DNA of 64,000 nt from Agelas oroides (taxonomy: Eukaryota; Porifera; Demospongiae; Agelasida; Agelasidae), in NCBI GenBank assembly GCA_949130485.1, contig OX422195.1:1783566-1847565 (forward strand), written 5' to 3'. The notes below the pieces were generated by a model. The model searched no databases. It was not told where the DNA came from and saw only the letters and a program-made list of their open reading frames with translations. The translations under genes and the position numbers were made by a program. Below, piece by piece: positions 33,101-44,373 of the stretch (the stretch's first letter is position 1; the number at the start of each line of letters is the position of its first letter).

Positions 33101-36100
33101 CGGGAGGAAACTGAATGTGTAGAAGAACACAAAAGGCCACATTCTTCTTCTGAAAATTTTGTCGTGCTCTCACATGCAATTATGTACCAGATCCTCCCTG
33201 CTTTTCTGTGCTGCAAGCAATAAAAATCTGAGTAGGACCCTGGGAATGAGGCTAACGGACATGTGAGTATATTTCATGTGACTTACTGGGTTTGAAGGGT
33301 CACAGTCGCGTGCCAACTTAGTGAGCAAGTTCCAGATGTAGTTTGAACAGTCCATGTTGCAATAGGTCTCAAGTGTCGAGTTAGAAAGGTGACCAAGATT
33401 AGCGAGGTTCCTGAATGTTGCGATGCAGGTTCGATACTTGGCGGTACTCAGCTGAGCTATGTCACTTGCACAGCCAGAGCTCTGACGTCTTGATGTATAT
33501 ATGGGACAACAAAAAAAAGAGGATCGAGGTATAAAACATACGGGTGGTAAATATGGAGGATGGGAAGGTAGAGTTTCATAGTAAAACCATACACACTGAT
33601 AGCTGGAGTGGTACATGTACACCATACGTATCACCCCAGTGCTGGACTAAAGCAACTGCGAATGGAAACATAAACAGTGACATACTAATCCTCACAATAT
33701 ACTTGCAGTGAACTAAAGTAAGCCGGCTCATAATGTATGTGTATGCATATAGGTGTAGACATGTGGGGTTACGCACAACCTTTTCGCTACGAGACCAGTG
33801 TAATAAGCAGGTCTCCCAATGGAAAATTTGAAGGTACAGCAATTTCAAATCTGTTATGCTAAGATCAAATATCTAACTGAGTTACATAAAGGCCAGACTA
33901 TAAAAGTCACAAAAAAGTTTTCCAAATGAAAACAAGCGCATGTAGGGATGGAACCCTCAAAAACCAGCCAAACAAGATGGGAACAACACCACAACACATT
34001 CACACCATCCCTACATCTTGTGCCATTTTGCCAACTATGCTTTGTGTTTGTTAGTTGTGTGCATAGAAGGGTTGTGGAAGGCAGTGGGGTGGGTAGTGCT
34101 GGGTGTGGTTAATGTGTATGGGGAGTGAGTTATGTTGTGGGTGGCTGCAATGTAGTTGCTATACTGAGCATGGCAGATATGGTCTGTCTTGAAGTAGTCT
34201 CGCAAGCCAGACCCTTTCCGTGCAGCGCTGATCGCTTTCAGTATGCGGCACGCGGAGGGAAGAAGTTTGATGTTTGGGTTTACAATTTCACTTTGGATTT
34301 ATGACAATTCTTAGTTCCTCTGCGTGCCGATACTGAAAGCGATTGGTGCTGTGGAACGGAAAGGGTCTGGCTTGCGAGGCTAGTCTTGAATGTAGAAACT
34401 GTGGAGTGCATGAGCTGGGTCTGTATGGTATGTTGGGGTAAGTTATGTTGTGAAATTTTATTGCTGCTGGACATGGCATATATGGATCATCTTTTATGTA
34501 GAAGGCTGTATATTGTTCAGTGTTTATCTAGTGGGTGTGAATAGACTAAGTGCATGTAGAGAGTTTTGTGGTGTGCATAGTTGGAAAAATGGCACAAGAT
34601 GTAGGGATGGTGTGAATGTGTTGTGGTGTTGTTCCCATCTTGTTTGGCTGGTTTTTGAGGGTTCCATCCCTACATGCGCTTGTTTTCATTTGGAAAACTT
34701 TTTTGTGACTTGTTCCTGTTGTTTTTTTTTGTTGGTAGTTTATTAGGAATGGTAACAGAGAAGAGGACGTGGAAGGGTAGGCCGAGGGGAAGATGCATGG
34801 TGTGTACAGTATGGTAGTACAGAACATTTTTGTTCACAAAGAACTAAGGATTGTCATAAAGTCAAATGCTTCTAAGTGAAATTGTCAATTCAAACATCAA
34901 ACATCTTTATCTGGGGGGTTTATAACCCCAAGCAAAGCCTCAAGTGCAAAGCACGAGTTTAATGAGGCTTTGCATGCTCACTTCATGTGGACTACTAATG
35001 GGTTCACTGAAAAACTCTCCATAGACTGTCACCACAGAGTATTGAGTAGTAAGACCCCATTACAGGAACAGTTTGATGGTGAGTAGCTATAGTCTAAATC
35101 CGTTTGAAACCACAGCATATAGGGGTCTATGGAGCTGAACAACCACCAGTTTCTGTGGCCTCCTCCTCTAGTGCAAAAGTTTTTGAATGAAGCCATGCAC
35201 TGTTGACTCAGTGCTACTAGCTGCACTAGAGCAGTTTGAGTATACCAAGCTACCAATAGGGTCCTACTTGCTGCGTTGGAGAAAACTCAGAGGCACAACA
35301 CAAAAGGAGGATGTTAAGAAGACACCAGCCAAAATGCTACCATCAACTTTCAGTAAACATTGTATGTGTACTATATGCATTGTTGTAAATGACTATAACA
35401 AGCAAATTGAAAATGTGAAAGTTGACAATAAAAATTGAATATCAGTGGCTAGTGTTCTTAGTCATATAGCCCACCTAGATACGAATAACTTGATGGTTAA
35501 AACACTAGCTGGCAAGTACCAGGTAGTGTTTTAACCATCAGGTATACCTCGTATCTAGGTGGGTTATATGACTAGCAACTCACTAGATTACAATTGACTT
35601 CAGCTATGGTCTAGATGGAAGTAGAAACTGCTGCACTTGCAAACTGCATGTGCTCATTGTGGGAGTCCTCACAAAAACTTTCATTTACAGCAGCTCTAGC
35701 AATACATACCTTATAATACTTCTCCTGGAAACATGCACAACCCCTCTATGTCTGTTTGCATGCATTTATATACCACCTGACTTCGGCTGTTGCTGTCTTT
35801 ATCGTTCACGGTAAGCTAGATCTAAACACGTGCTAAGCTTCCGGGGGCGTACACGGCGCTATGAATAATGTTATTGCAACAAAATGGCGTATAGCACTAA
35901 GTATTAACATCGGAGTGCTTGAGAATCACTGTAGAATAGTTCGAGTTCTACGATAACAATAAGTAGTGAGTGTAATACCCGGTGATTTATGCTATTTTTT
36001 CGTGTTTGAATCGTTGTAATAGCTTCAGCCGTTATCGTGCTAGCCTGGCTGACAGTCACACGGACGGAAGAAAGAAAGAAAGTCAGAAGATAGACGATTT

Positions 36101-39100
36101 GTCCGTTCTAGCGACTCGCCGGTCTGGTACTTCAGCGATGCTCTCCAGCAAAGTTGACGGTCCCGTTGCTCATGGAAGCACTCGGTAATGCCTGATATGG
36201 CTCATAGAGGCCTTTGACTAATCTAACGTAGACATTTCGAGCGTGTCATTTGTGCACTTTTAATGTGGCCGCCATTTTTTTTCGGTACCATCCCTACATA
36301 TGGCGTACTACCGTACGCCATGATATTTCATGTGCAAAGCTACTTTTAACCAATTCATCTTGAAGTTTAATGGGTTAATTAAGCATCAAAATTGTTTATG
36401 TGACATTTGAAGCTCTACAAGTATTAGTTATTGCATGGCTGCTCGTGCCACACGGCAAATATTTGCGGCCCTCGTGCTTTGACATCACGCAGTGCCAATA
36501 TTTGCCGTGTGGCACGAGCAGCCATACAATAACTAATTTGTGCCATAGTTAACGGAAGTAGACAGGCGTGTACGTATTGTGTGCGGACGCTGCTCAACAA
36601 AACACGAGCATAACCGAGTGGCGCCATAATTTGCGAACGGAGAAGACGGCTGAGAATGGAGTACCTAAGCGGACTCCCTCTGGACTTTTTTGAAGATGAC
36701 TTGCGCACGAATCTCTTCGCCGTATCTCCTGCGTTGATGGAGAAGTTTGCAAACAACGCCGAAATGTTTAACTTGGAGCTAGTACCGAGGGAACAAAGGA
36801 TTATTGACGATGAGTGGCTGGAGGACAGCGAAAAAGAGAACTGCAGCCCGGTGAAAGAGAGCATGTCCACTATGAAAGACGCACGTTTGGTACCAAGTTA
36901 CCAATATGGATAGCAATACCGTGTGGGCTGTGCGGAACTTCGAGGCCTGGTGCGAATGGCGACAAAATAAGAACCCAGAAGAACCTGCACCAGTCAATTT
37001 GCTAGGAGCAAACAATGCCGTCTCTTTGAACAAGTGGCTGTCGTTATACTTAATTGAAACATGGCGTAAAGATGGGAGAGAATTTCCCTCCAGCACACTT
37101 GACTGTCTACTAAGTGGACTGTTCCGCCACACAAGGAAGTTGAATCCCTATGCAGTAAATTTTATGGATGAAAAGGATGGTGCATTTGTAGGATTGCGAG
37201 GAGTTCGAGATAACATTGCACGCCAGAGGCACGAAGAAGGGGTCGGCGCATCAGTTAAGCACGCTGAGGCAGTGAGCAGGGATGAGGAAGAGAAGCTCTG
37301 GAAAAGTGGTTTGCTTAGTGTGGATACACCACGAGGTTTAGCAAATGCAGTTTTTTTCAGTAATGGTAAAAATTTGTGTTTAAGAGGTGGCCGTGAACAT
37401 TACAATCTCAAGTTGTCTCAATTTCAGTAATGGTAAAAATTTGTGTTTAAGAGGTGGCCGTGAACATTACAATCTCAAGTTGTCTCAATTTCAGTAATGG
37501 TAAAAATTTGTGTTTAAGAGGTGGCCGTGAACATTACAATCTCAAGTTGTTTCAGTAATGGTAAAAATTTGTGTTTAAGAGGTGGCCGTGAACATTACAA
37601 TCTCAAGTTGTCTCAATTTCAGTAATGGTAAAAATTTGTGTTTAAGAGGTGGCCGTGAACATTACAATCTCAAGTTGTCTCAATTTCAGTAATGGTAAAA
37701 ATTTGTGTTTAAGAGGTGGCCGTGAACATTACAATCTCAAGTTGTCTCAATTTCAGTTTGGGTATGAAGAAATTGAAGGTAACCTTCGAGGTTATGTTGT
37801 GTACACTGAGAATGGCTCAAAAAATAGGTCTGGCAGTTATAAGGACAAGACACCAAATAAAGTTGTGCGTCACTATGGTGAACCTCAGCTCAAGGAGAGA
37901 TGCTATATCTTCATACTGAAGAAATGTTTTAGTGTTCTTCCCAGGGAGGTTTTGGAAGATCCCAAATCTCTCTTCTATCAACAGCCAAAGGAAGAGACAC
38001 CCACTGTAGGAGTACCATGGTTCAAGAAGCAGCCAAGAGGGCGCAATACACTGCAAACCATGGTGAAACAGATTTGCGAGAAGGTTGGAATACAGGGTAA
38101 AACGAACCATTCTCTGAGAGTTACAGGAGCATCACGCATGTATGAATGTCATGTACCTGAGAAGTTGATTAAAGAACGAACAGGACATCGAAGCATTGAT
38201 GCTCTTCGGGTTTATGAGCACGAATCTCTAACACAGGAGCAGGCAGTGTCATTGGTTGTAGCTTCCACTAAGTATATGGACTTCAAAGATGTGGCGGCTC
38301 CCATGCCTAAGCAACAGGAACTAGCTGCGTTCACTCAGGGCCCACCTACTTCTGATCCACCTGCTCCTGGCCCACCTGCACCCACAAAGGGTTCTGAAGT
38401 GGTGCAGCCACGGGATACTGCTGGTCCTGTTGCTGGATGGAATATCCAATCCTGTTCGAACTGTACCATTAACATCACTTTGGGAAACTGAATGTGTGTT
38501 TTCTTTTTCTTGAGCATGTAGCTACAGCAAAACGCTTTTTTTGGTTTGTATATAGTGTTTCCAAGAAGATAGCCTCATTTCACTGTTATTACTTTTCTCA
38601 GAAACAAGCTTTTGTTACTAATTCACCACAAGTATACCTAGGGATTCCCTGTGCCAATATCTAATTAAGTGCGTGGGAGATCAAAGACGCCGGTGTGCCA
38701 CTATTCTCATATGGCACTGGGAAGCCCTAGCGGGCAGTGCCATATGGCATATATTGGCACACCAGCGCCTTTGATCTTCCCACGCACTATGGCACAATAT
38801 ATATATATATATATAATATCATGGCGTACGGTAATACGCCATATGTAGGGATGACCCCGAAAAAAATGGCGGCCACATTCAAAGTACACAAATGACACGC
38901 TCGAAATGTCCGCGTTAGATAAGTCAACGGCCTCCATGAGCCATATCAGACATTATCGAGTGCTTCCATGGGCAACAGGATCGTTAAATTTGCTGGAAAG
39001 CATCGCTAAGTACCTGACAGTCAAGTTGCTAAAAAAGGCAAATCGTCTATCTTCTGACTTCTTCTTCTTCTTCTTTTGCTCACCACGATAGCACGACAAC

Positions 39101-42100
39101 GGCTGAAGCTATTACAACGATTCAAACGCGAAAGATCAGCATAAATTACTGGGTATTGTACCCATGCACCACTCATCGTTCTCAAAGAAAGAAGTCGAAT
39201 TAATCGGCGATTCTCAGGTAACCCCACGCTTATGCTTGCTGCTATACGCCATTTTGTTAGAATAGAATATTCATAGCGATTACGTCAACAGAAGTTCAAC
39301 AGCTACAGCACGTGAAGTTGGCATGCAGCTGCGGTTATTCTACTTCCGTAGAGAACTTGACGATCGATTGATTCCCAAACGATTGCATATGTTGCTACTT
39401 TCATACAGCAGTTGACGTACTTGTGCTGGATTTGACAAGGAACGCAGTATGCGTAACGTCCACAAGAAACGGGCGCGGGATAAGCAGAACTATCTGCGAA
39501 ACAAAGAAAGCAAAAGGCAAGCGTCCCGTAACAAGTACTGGAAGAACCCGGAAAAACACTCTTACTCTCCAAGGGTTCCTTTACCACAGTTATGCCTTAC
39601 CTCTTTATGACCTATGTACCTGCCACCCACCATACACAACCTACACACACCTGCCCACAATGTATAACCAGCTATAGAAACTGTTCCTTGGACAACACAC
39701 AACATACAGTGTTACAACCCTGTCATACAACAGAACAGGTAGACAGTCATGTATATACCACAGTGCCTTAGAACAACCACTCACACACACATGCACATAC
39801 CCAATTAGACAACAGTTACACCCATGATTCCATTGTCAAGTGGATAAGTGCAAACAGCTAACATCCTCCAGAAATCCATCAACATCAACAATAAACTACA
39901 TAACAAGTCATTTCACTTGGGGTGTGGTTACACAACAACAACAAAACAAAAACAGAAACAAGTCACAAAAAAGTTTGCCAAACGCAAACAAGCACATGTA
40001 GGGATGAAATCCTCAAAAACCAACCAAACAAGACGGGAACGACACCACAATACTTTTACACCATCCCTACATCTTGTGCCATTTTGCCACCTGTACACAA
40101 CACAAAACCCTCTACATTTGTACTTATTAGCCCACACCAACCACAAACGAACATAGTACTTCACTCCATTCAACTATCTCACAAAATAACCCATCCTTCA
40201 CAAAGCATTACAAAATTACCACTACTCACTTCACAGCCACCTGTATACAAGACAACCCATATCTATCATGCTAAACAGGCATAAAACTTAACAACATAAT
40301 GCACATTCCAACATAACACACACACTCACCACTCCTCACTCACTCCACACCTTCTACACACAACTTGGACCATACCTGCTACACTCAGTAGCAACCACCA
40401 ACAACACAACATACTCACTATGCACAACACACCCACGCCACACCCTTCCATCTACAAGACAACCCTCTTCTACACACAACTAAAAAACAAATACAAACAC
40501 ACAGTTTTGGCAAAATGGCACAAGATGTAGGGATGGTGTAAAAGTATTGTGGTGTCATTCCCGTCTTGTTTGGTTGGTTTTTGAGGATTTCATCCCTACA
40601 TGTGCTTGTTTGCGTTTGGCAAACTTTTTTGTGACTTGTATATACCGTAGTGTCCCGCTAATACGCCCCCTTCGAAAATACGCCCCCCCCCTCTTTTCCG
40701 CCAAAGTTCCTGCACAGGGTAGTTTGACTCGTTATAACGCCCCCCGGTGAGCGTCTTCTGGAACATCAAAACTACACGTGCTTACTATACGTTGCAAGTG
40801 TGTTCAGTAAGACTATAGTAGTCGGCGAATCTTTTGTAAGTTTTGTGGCTTTTAGAAAAGCCGGTTAGATGTTCCAAGTTTTAAGCTGCTAGTTTAGCAA
40901 ACAGGTTTATCAGTCTGTCAAGGTGTTTTTGTTTCCCTCTGAAGATGTACACGCACGGAACCACGAGTCCTTTCCCATCAACTTCTTCTGTCACCATTGA
41001 CGATGCAAGTCATCCCGCTGACACTCTTGTGCAAGAAATACCAGCAGACTCTGGAAATTTCCCGTGGTACATGACCGACAGTGTTGCCGTTGAAGTCGTC
41101 GTGAATGTTATTGACCTCGCGTTGAACTGGCAGCTCTTCTCCGATGTAGGGAGACCACGCACTGTGTTCCTATGTAAACATGAGCTTTGGAAGTGTCCTA
41201 ATTGCGTACATAGCACTTGCGTAAAATCTTTGGGGGGGGGGGGGGCTTATAGTCGAGACTAATTGCATCCTCGAATATAAGCCCCCCCCCCACTTTAGGC
41301 GGGATGTAGTGTACAAAATGGGGGGGCGTATTAACGGGACACTACGGTATATACTTGCTCCTAAACTGAATATAGATCTAAATGATGAGATTTTATTTAT
41401 GTGTTCTAACTAACTATAACTAATTCTACTTTCATAAATTTATCTGATGTCTTGTACCTTTGTACCTATAGTGGTGTGTGGCAATAATGATAACGATGAA
41501 CAGCACTAAAGTGCAAAACCCTCGGCGCAAGGTAGATGATAAGTTTATGCTTATCATAATTGGTTTAGGTGATTGATGATAGGTTATAGAGTTGCACAAG
41601 TGGGCATGGTATTTTTAGAATAAGATATGATGTAATTATTAAGTAATAAGGTTTTAATTGTCTCAAAACAGCATAAGTGGGCATAATTTCGCTAAGTTAC
41701 AAGGAACAACACTTTCTATACATCATATGATGGCAACAAGTACAAACAAAATCAGCTCCATTCTTGATATCATGGTGAAATGGCAAAATAACATGTTCTA
41801 CTGACACATTACTCTTTCGCTTGCTTGCCATAGCTTCTTTGTTACTCTGTTTTCTACATAACACTTCATCTGGTATTTCAGATGCTCTCATGCTTGCTTT
41901 GTGCATTCTATCTCGCTCTTTCCTCTGCACAGTTTGCTCAAAGGTTTCAGACTCTCTCATGCTTGCCATACGCATTCTGTTTTGTTCCTGCCTATGCACA
42001 GTTTGCTCAAAGGTTTCTCTCATGCTTGCCATGCGCATTCTGTTTTGTTTCTGACGCTCTTTCACAGGCCTTGTGCAACTTATCTTTAGCTTTCCTAGCT

Positions 42101-43698
42101 GATTTTACACTATCTGATTCTACTGATCTCATACGTTTCATAGCTTTCTCTCGCAAATTACACTCTGCTTTTCGTTTGGATCGAAAGACATGATCACAGC
42201 ATTCACATGTCTTCCGTCTTACAGGTACAGCAGCTTTACACTGCGGGCATACCTTTGTTGGAGGCATACTTACTGCCAATGGCCAATAATCGAACTCGCA
42301 AAGAACGTCTCTCCCAAGAACAAAATCGCCGCTAGCCATGTGGTCCAGATTCATACGCATGCGCGTTCTCCGTGGAGCCGACTTATCATGTAGCGGTACC
42401 AACAGGAAACGCTCTAACTTCGCAACGAAGCATTTTCAGAGAAAATCACTTAAACTTTTCGACCTTCATCCGCCGCTGAGAAGATCAGTATCGTTTGTGG
42501 CACGAACAATCACGTATAAAGTGAGATGTTGAGTAACAGACACACAGACAGACACACAGACCAAGTACTGTAACCCTCGCTGCGCATGCGCGCCGAGGGT
42601 TAATAATTATATGAAACCATGGATTTCACTTGATGCATATCATTTTGTGCAAACACACCTGGACCTTATAGCTGTCAAGAGACTATTCTAGCTGTTATTT
42701 TACATTCCAATTCATTTTCCTTCTCCCCTGTAAGTTGAAGTGACTTTTCACAATGAAATTTAACACTAGGATTGATCGGTTATCACTGGTAGAACATTTA
42801 CATTGCTGGACCACTTGCGTGGATATCTATTGAAGGTATGTTCCTACATAACCCCCCCCCCCCCCCCCCCCAAGCTCTTAGGTTTCAGCATACTTGATTC
42901 AAGGCTATTCGATCTTTGATTTTTTCCTTGGGTTCTGTCACGTTTAATCTGGACCCTCTTAAAATTGGTTCCCCCCGGAACAAATTTTTCTGAAATATTT
43001 GGACCCACCCTGAAAAATGTGTTCCTACTATAGGTCAGCCACACAAAGGCAAATCAGTGACTACTAAGGACATTAGTGGAGTCCACAGTTGCATATCTAG
43101 AAGAATCAATGACTGTTTCTGAGTATGCCTCAGTGGCCCCACGCAGCGTTCGAAATGTGCATTAGTCGCAAACTTCGCACAATGTCACGGAAACTGAGCA
43201 TTTGCGTGGGGCCGGGAATGAGACTGAACTGACAGGCCTGAGTTGTTTCCAGAAACCCCGGAAACGCCAAAATTTTGCAAGTGAAATATGTTCCAGGGTC
43301 TACATTATTTCATCTCTGGGAGGTGGTCCAAATTTTTCAGAGGGAGTCCATATTTTGCAGTAAAATAAGTTCCGGGGGGTCCTTATTTATCGTTCCGGGG
43401 GGAACCAATTTTGGGGGTCCATTTTTACCAAGACAGTTCCCTAATGTACCGTCTAACGTGTAACGTATTTACATCGGTCGCGGTGCCATAGCAAGTTTAT
43501 GGCAATTATTTACACCGACGATCGTAGACACTGCGAAAAATAAAACACTCACCTTTCACGATGAGCACGATCAGGCGGCCAGTGACGGTCGAAGCTCTTG
43601 ACCATCTCTTTGACGATAGTCGCTAGCGGAAAGGCCTCGCTGAAGACAAGAACGGCCGCCACCACCGCAAACAACAGTAGGTGTTTTCTCACTGCCAT
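30123..43698 (-). CDS. Secreted cysteine-rich protein, paralog A
   Basis: Six exons: 43698-43553, 33488-33287, 32820-32695, 30737-30684, 30563-30496 and 30180-30123, all in frame (218 codons). Exon 1 encodes a clear signal peptide (MAVRKHLLLFAVVAAVLVFSEAF). Exon 2 has a C...C pattern ending YCNMDCSNYIWNLLTKLARDC. Exon 3 has IYCLEIWNG, exon 4 CPSVCK, exon 5 GCCYRVLIDYG and exon 6 FWENCGYKEPTKCT. Intron phases equal those of paralogs B and C. After exon 6 the sequence reads GTAAGT, either a donor to an unfound last exon or three more codons before a near stop. Intron 1 is about 10 kb of transposons. I do not recognise the family; disulfide-rich and extracellular is inferred. Confidence 0.78.
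30788..31386. mobile_element. MITE with perfect 9-bp target duplication
   Basis: A 599-bp copy of the TAGCCTCGTTCCCAGG family, with long arms (over 60 bp, through CATTTTATCACGTGCGTGACG). It is flanked by ATAAACACA at 30779-30787 and 31387-31395. It sits in an intron of gene A. No coding region is seen. Confidence 0.88.
31596..32002. repeat. Dispersed inverted-ended repeat, copy 2
   Basis: The reverse-orientation copy of 2024-2445, starting CACTGCAAAAAGGTTTAGGT and ending CCCAAATGTTTTTGCTGTG. The two copies keep most blocks but differ at many bases. Confidence 0.65.
33904..34711. mobile_element. Foldback element with about 135-bp arms, copy 1
   Basis: The left arm starts AAGTCACAAAAAAGTTTTCC and the right arm ends in its complement at 34711. 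Both run through ATGTAGGGATGG and CACAAGATGTAGGGATGG blocks. A MITE (34195-34382) is inserted in the middle. A second copy of the element is at 39960-40637. Confidence 0.8.
34195..34382. mobile_element. MITE TAGTCTCGCAAGCCAGACCC
   Basis: A 188-bp palindromic element ending GGCTTGCGAGGCTA. GTCTTGAAG (34186-34194) and GTCTTGAAT (34383-34391) form a 9-bp duplication with one mismatch. It is nested inside the foldback at 33904-34711. Confidence 0.8.
35461..35572. repeat. Palindrome in gene A intron 1
   Basis: Arms of about 48 bp, GTCATATAGCCCACCTAGAT and its complement, separated by about 15 bp around AGCTGGCAAGTACC. Confidence 0.8.
35859..36327. repeat. Left arm of 465-bp inverted repeat flanking the Crypton
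   Basis: It matches the reverse complement of 38814-39276 over most of its length. Shared blocks include CAACAAAATGGCGTATAGCA, TTTGAATCGTTGTAATAGCT, AAGATAGACGATTTG and ACATTTCGAGCGTGTCATTT. The arms differ by many substitutions and small indels, so they are not a recent duplication. Confidence 0.75.
36424..36537. repeat. Palindrome upstream of the Crypton ORF
   Basis: Almost perfect arms of about 41 bp (TTAGTTATTG.ATGGCTGCTC...) around a spacer with GCGGCCCTCGTGC. It lies just inside the left 465-bp arm. Confidence 0.85.
36656..38491 (+). pseudogene. Crypton tyrosine recombinase, disrupted
   Basis: This is the remnant of a DUF3504/Crypton-type tyrosine recombinase. The first part, 36656-36913, is in one frame. 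The middle, 36906-37430 (NTVWAVRNFEAWCEWR...), is in another. The C-terminal catalytic part, to 38491, is in a third. Active-site elements are visible: box I Arg in LCLRGGREHYNLKLSQF, HxxR in TNHSLR (38108-38119), the second His in ERTGHRS (38186) and the nucleophile Tyr in RVYEHE (38213). A proline-rich tail follows. Two lesions break it: a frame change near 36900 and a tandem amplification of a 67-bp coding unit at 37354-37757. Cryptons integrate by site-specific recombination. This copy lies in gene A's first intron on the opposite strand. Confidence 0.82.
37354..37757 (+). repeat. Six-copy 67-bp tandem repeat inside the Crypton ORF
   Basis: Units begin with TTTCAGTAATGGTAAAAATT (TAATGG at 37361, 37428, 37495, 37556, 37623 and 37690). 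Spacing is 67 bp except one 61-bp unit that lacks six bases. Copies look identical apart from that. Each encodes SNGKNLCLRGGREHYNLKLS. The five extra copies add 329 bp, which shifts the frame, and each join creates a TAA in the phase of the first copy. Confidence 0.92.
38669..38788. repeat. Palindrome downstream of the Crypton ORF
   Basis: Outer arms AGTGCGTGGGAGATCAAAG and its complement, plus inner arms around CATATGGCACTG / CAGTGCCATATG. It is followed by an AT run and the right 465-bp arm. Confidence 0.8.
38814..39276. repeat. Right arm of inverted repeat flanking the Crypton
   Basis: The inverted partner of 35859-36327. The inner ends of both arms carry a small palindrome, ATGGCGTACGGTAATACGCCAT or a variant of it. 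Confidence 0.75.
39960..40637. mobile_element. Foldback element with about 135-bp arms, copy 2
   Basis: The same family as 33904-34711. The left end is AAGTCACAAAAAAGTTTGCC and the right end its complement. The C/A-rich interior is roughly the reverse strand of copy 1's interior. The two copies flank the Crypton region about 5 kb apart. Confidence 0.8.
40645..41347. mobile_element. CCGTA-ended TA-flanked element
   Basis: The ends CCGTAGTGTCCCGCTAATAC and the near-perfect complement (GTATTAACGGGACACTACGG) are flanked by TA on both sides (40643-40644, 41348-41349). The interior holds an open frame, 40945-41262, with a CKHELWKCPNC motif but no known transposase domain, and poly-G/poly-C tracts next to ACGCCCCC blocks. 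It is probably non-autonomous. Confidence 0.75.
41517..42602 (-). mobile_element. Element with AACCCTCGGCGC inverted ends and a zinc-ribbon protein fragment
   Basis: The ends AACCCTCGGCGCA (41517) and GCGCGCCGAGGGTT (42589-42602) are inverted. The right end is also a hairpin with AACCCTCGCTGCGCATGC. On the minus strand, 42402-42007 encodes VCPQCKAAVPVRRKTCECC, a four-cysteine zinc ribbon, and a basic stretch. In a shifted frame, 42065-41697 has several copies of a RMRMASMRE.FEQTV.RQE repeat and ends DFVCTCCHHMMYRK. From memory, that last motif occurs in Helitron/PIF1-like transposon proteins. The frame change near 42040 and the absence of a helicase mark a dead, truncated copy. A sibling is at 59593-60366. 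Confidence 0.5.
42849..42872. repeat. Poly-C tract
   Basis: A run of more than twenty C residues shortly before the foldback element at 42936. Confidence 0.9.
42936..43435. mobile_element. Foldback element, TGTC...GACA ends, 4-bp duplication
   Basis: A 500-bp element starting TGTCACGTTT and ending ACCAAGACA. It is flanked by GTTC at 42932-42935 and 43436-43439. Both ends carry GGACCC / GGGGTCC and GGTTCCCCCCGG / CCGGGGGGAACC motif arrays like the element in the gypsy LTR (6336-7257). Confidence 0.75.
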
Positions 43699-44373
43699 GA
43701 TCAAGTAGACTGTCCAGTAGACTCGTCACGAGAACTATACATACAAGTCTGACCGGATGTTAGTCTGACCGGATGTTACTCTGGCATATGCGTCGCGTCG
43801 CGCGACTTGGCCGGATGTGTGGTAGACGATAGTACGCAGGGTGAGGCCCTGCGGCAGCGATTACAGAGAAGACACTTGTCAAATTTATGTCATATATGTA
43901 CACACAGGATGGACAAATAGCATGAGCTAGTGCAAAGTACACCCTAGAAATTGTATCAATATATGCTATAGCTATAGGTATAAATCTGAGGTAGCTACAA
44001 AGACCATGTTACAGAAATAAACACAGACTTCAGTTCATCAACAGTCAGACAGTGTTTCGACTCATTTCACTGCATAAAAGTAGATATACAAGAGGAATGT
44101 TTTCAAAGCACTATGACCATACGAGAAGAACTACACATATGGAAAACTTTGATAGAATGTTACATTGGCTCAGCTCGCTCACCACACCCTGTTCCTACTG
44201 GGGTGTGGCCAGCAAGACTAATGTTGGGCTCACATATCGTCACCTCAGTCTCAGGGTCTATTGAGGAGAGAGCCTAGGATCCTCAAGTGAGACCTTGGAC
44301 CGAGGCCGGCTAGCTACTCATATCAGTGTGTAGTCCTGGAATAAACAGTGCCACATGTCATGTCACAACTCAC
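43699..44373. other. Spacer between genes A and B
   Basis: This is upstream of the gene A start and downstream of the last identified exon of B. It should hold the promoter of A and any terminal exon of B, neither of which I could place. Confidence 0.4.

Noticed and set aside
35187..35438. 83-codon plus-strand frame MKPCTVDSVL...
   Set aside because: No homology, codon pattern or splice context; it lies in the transposon-rich first intron of gene A.
40945..41262. Stand-alone gene MYTHGTTSPF...
   Set aside because: It lies wholly between the inverted ends of a TA-flanked element, runs into a poly-G tract and shows no known domain. It is treated as element interior.
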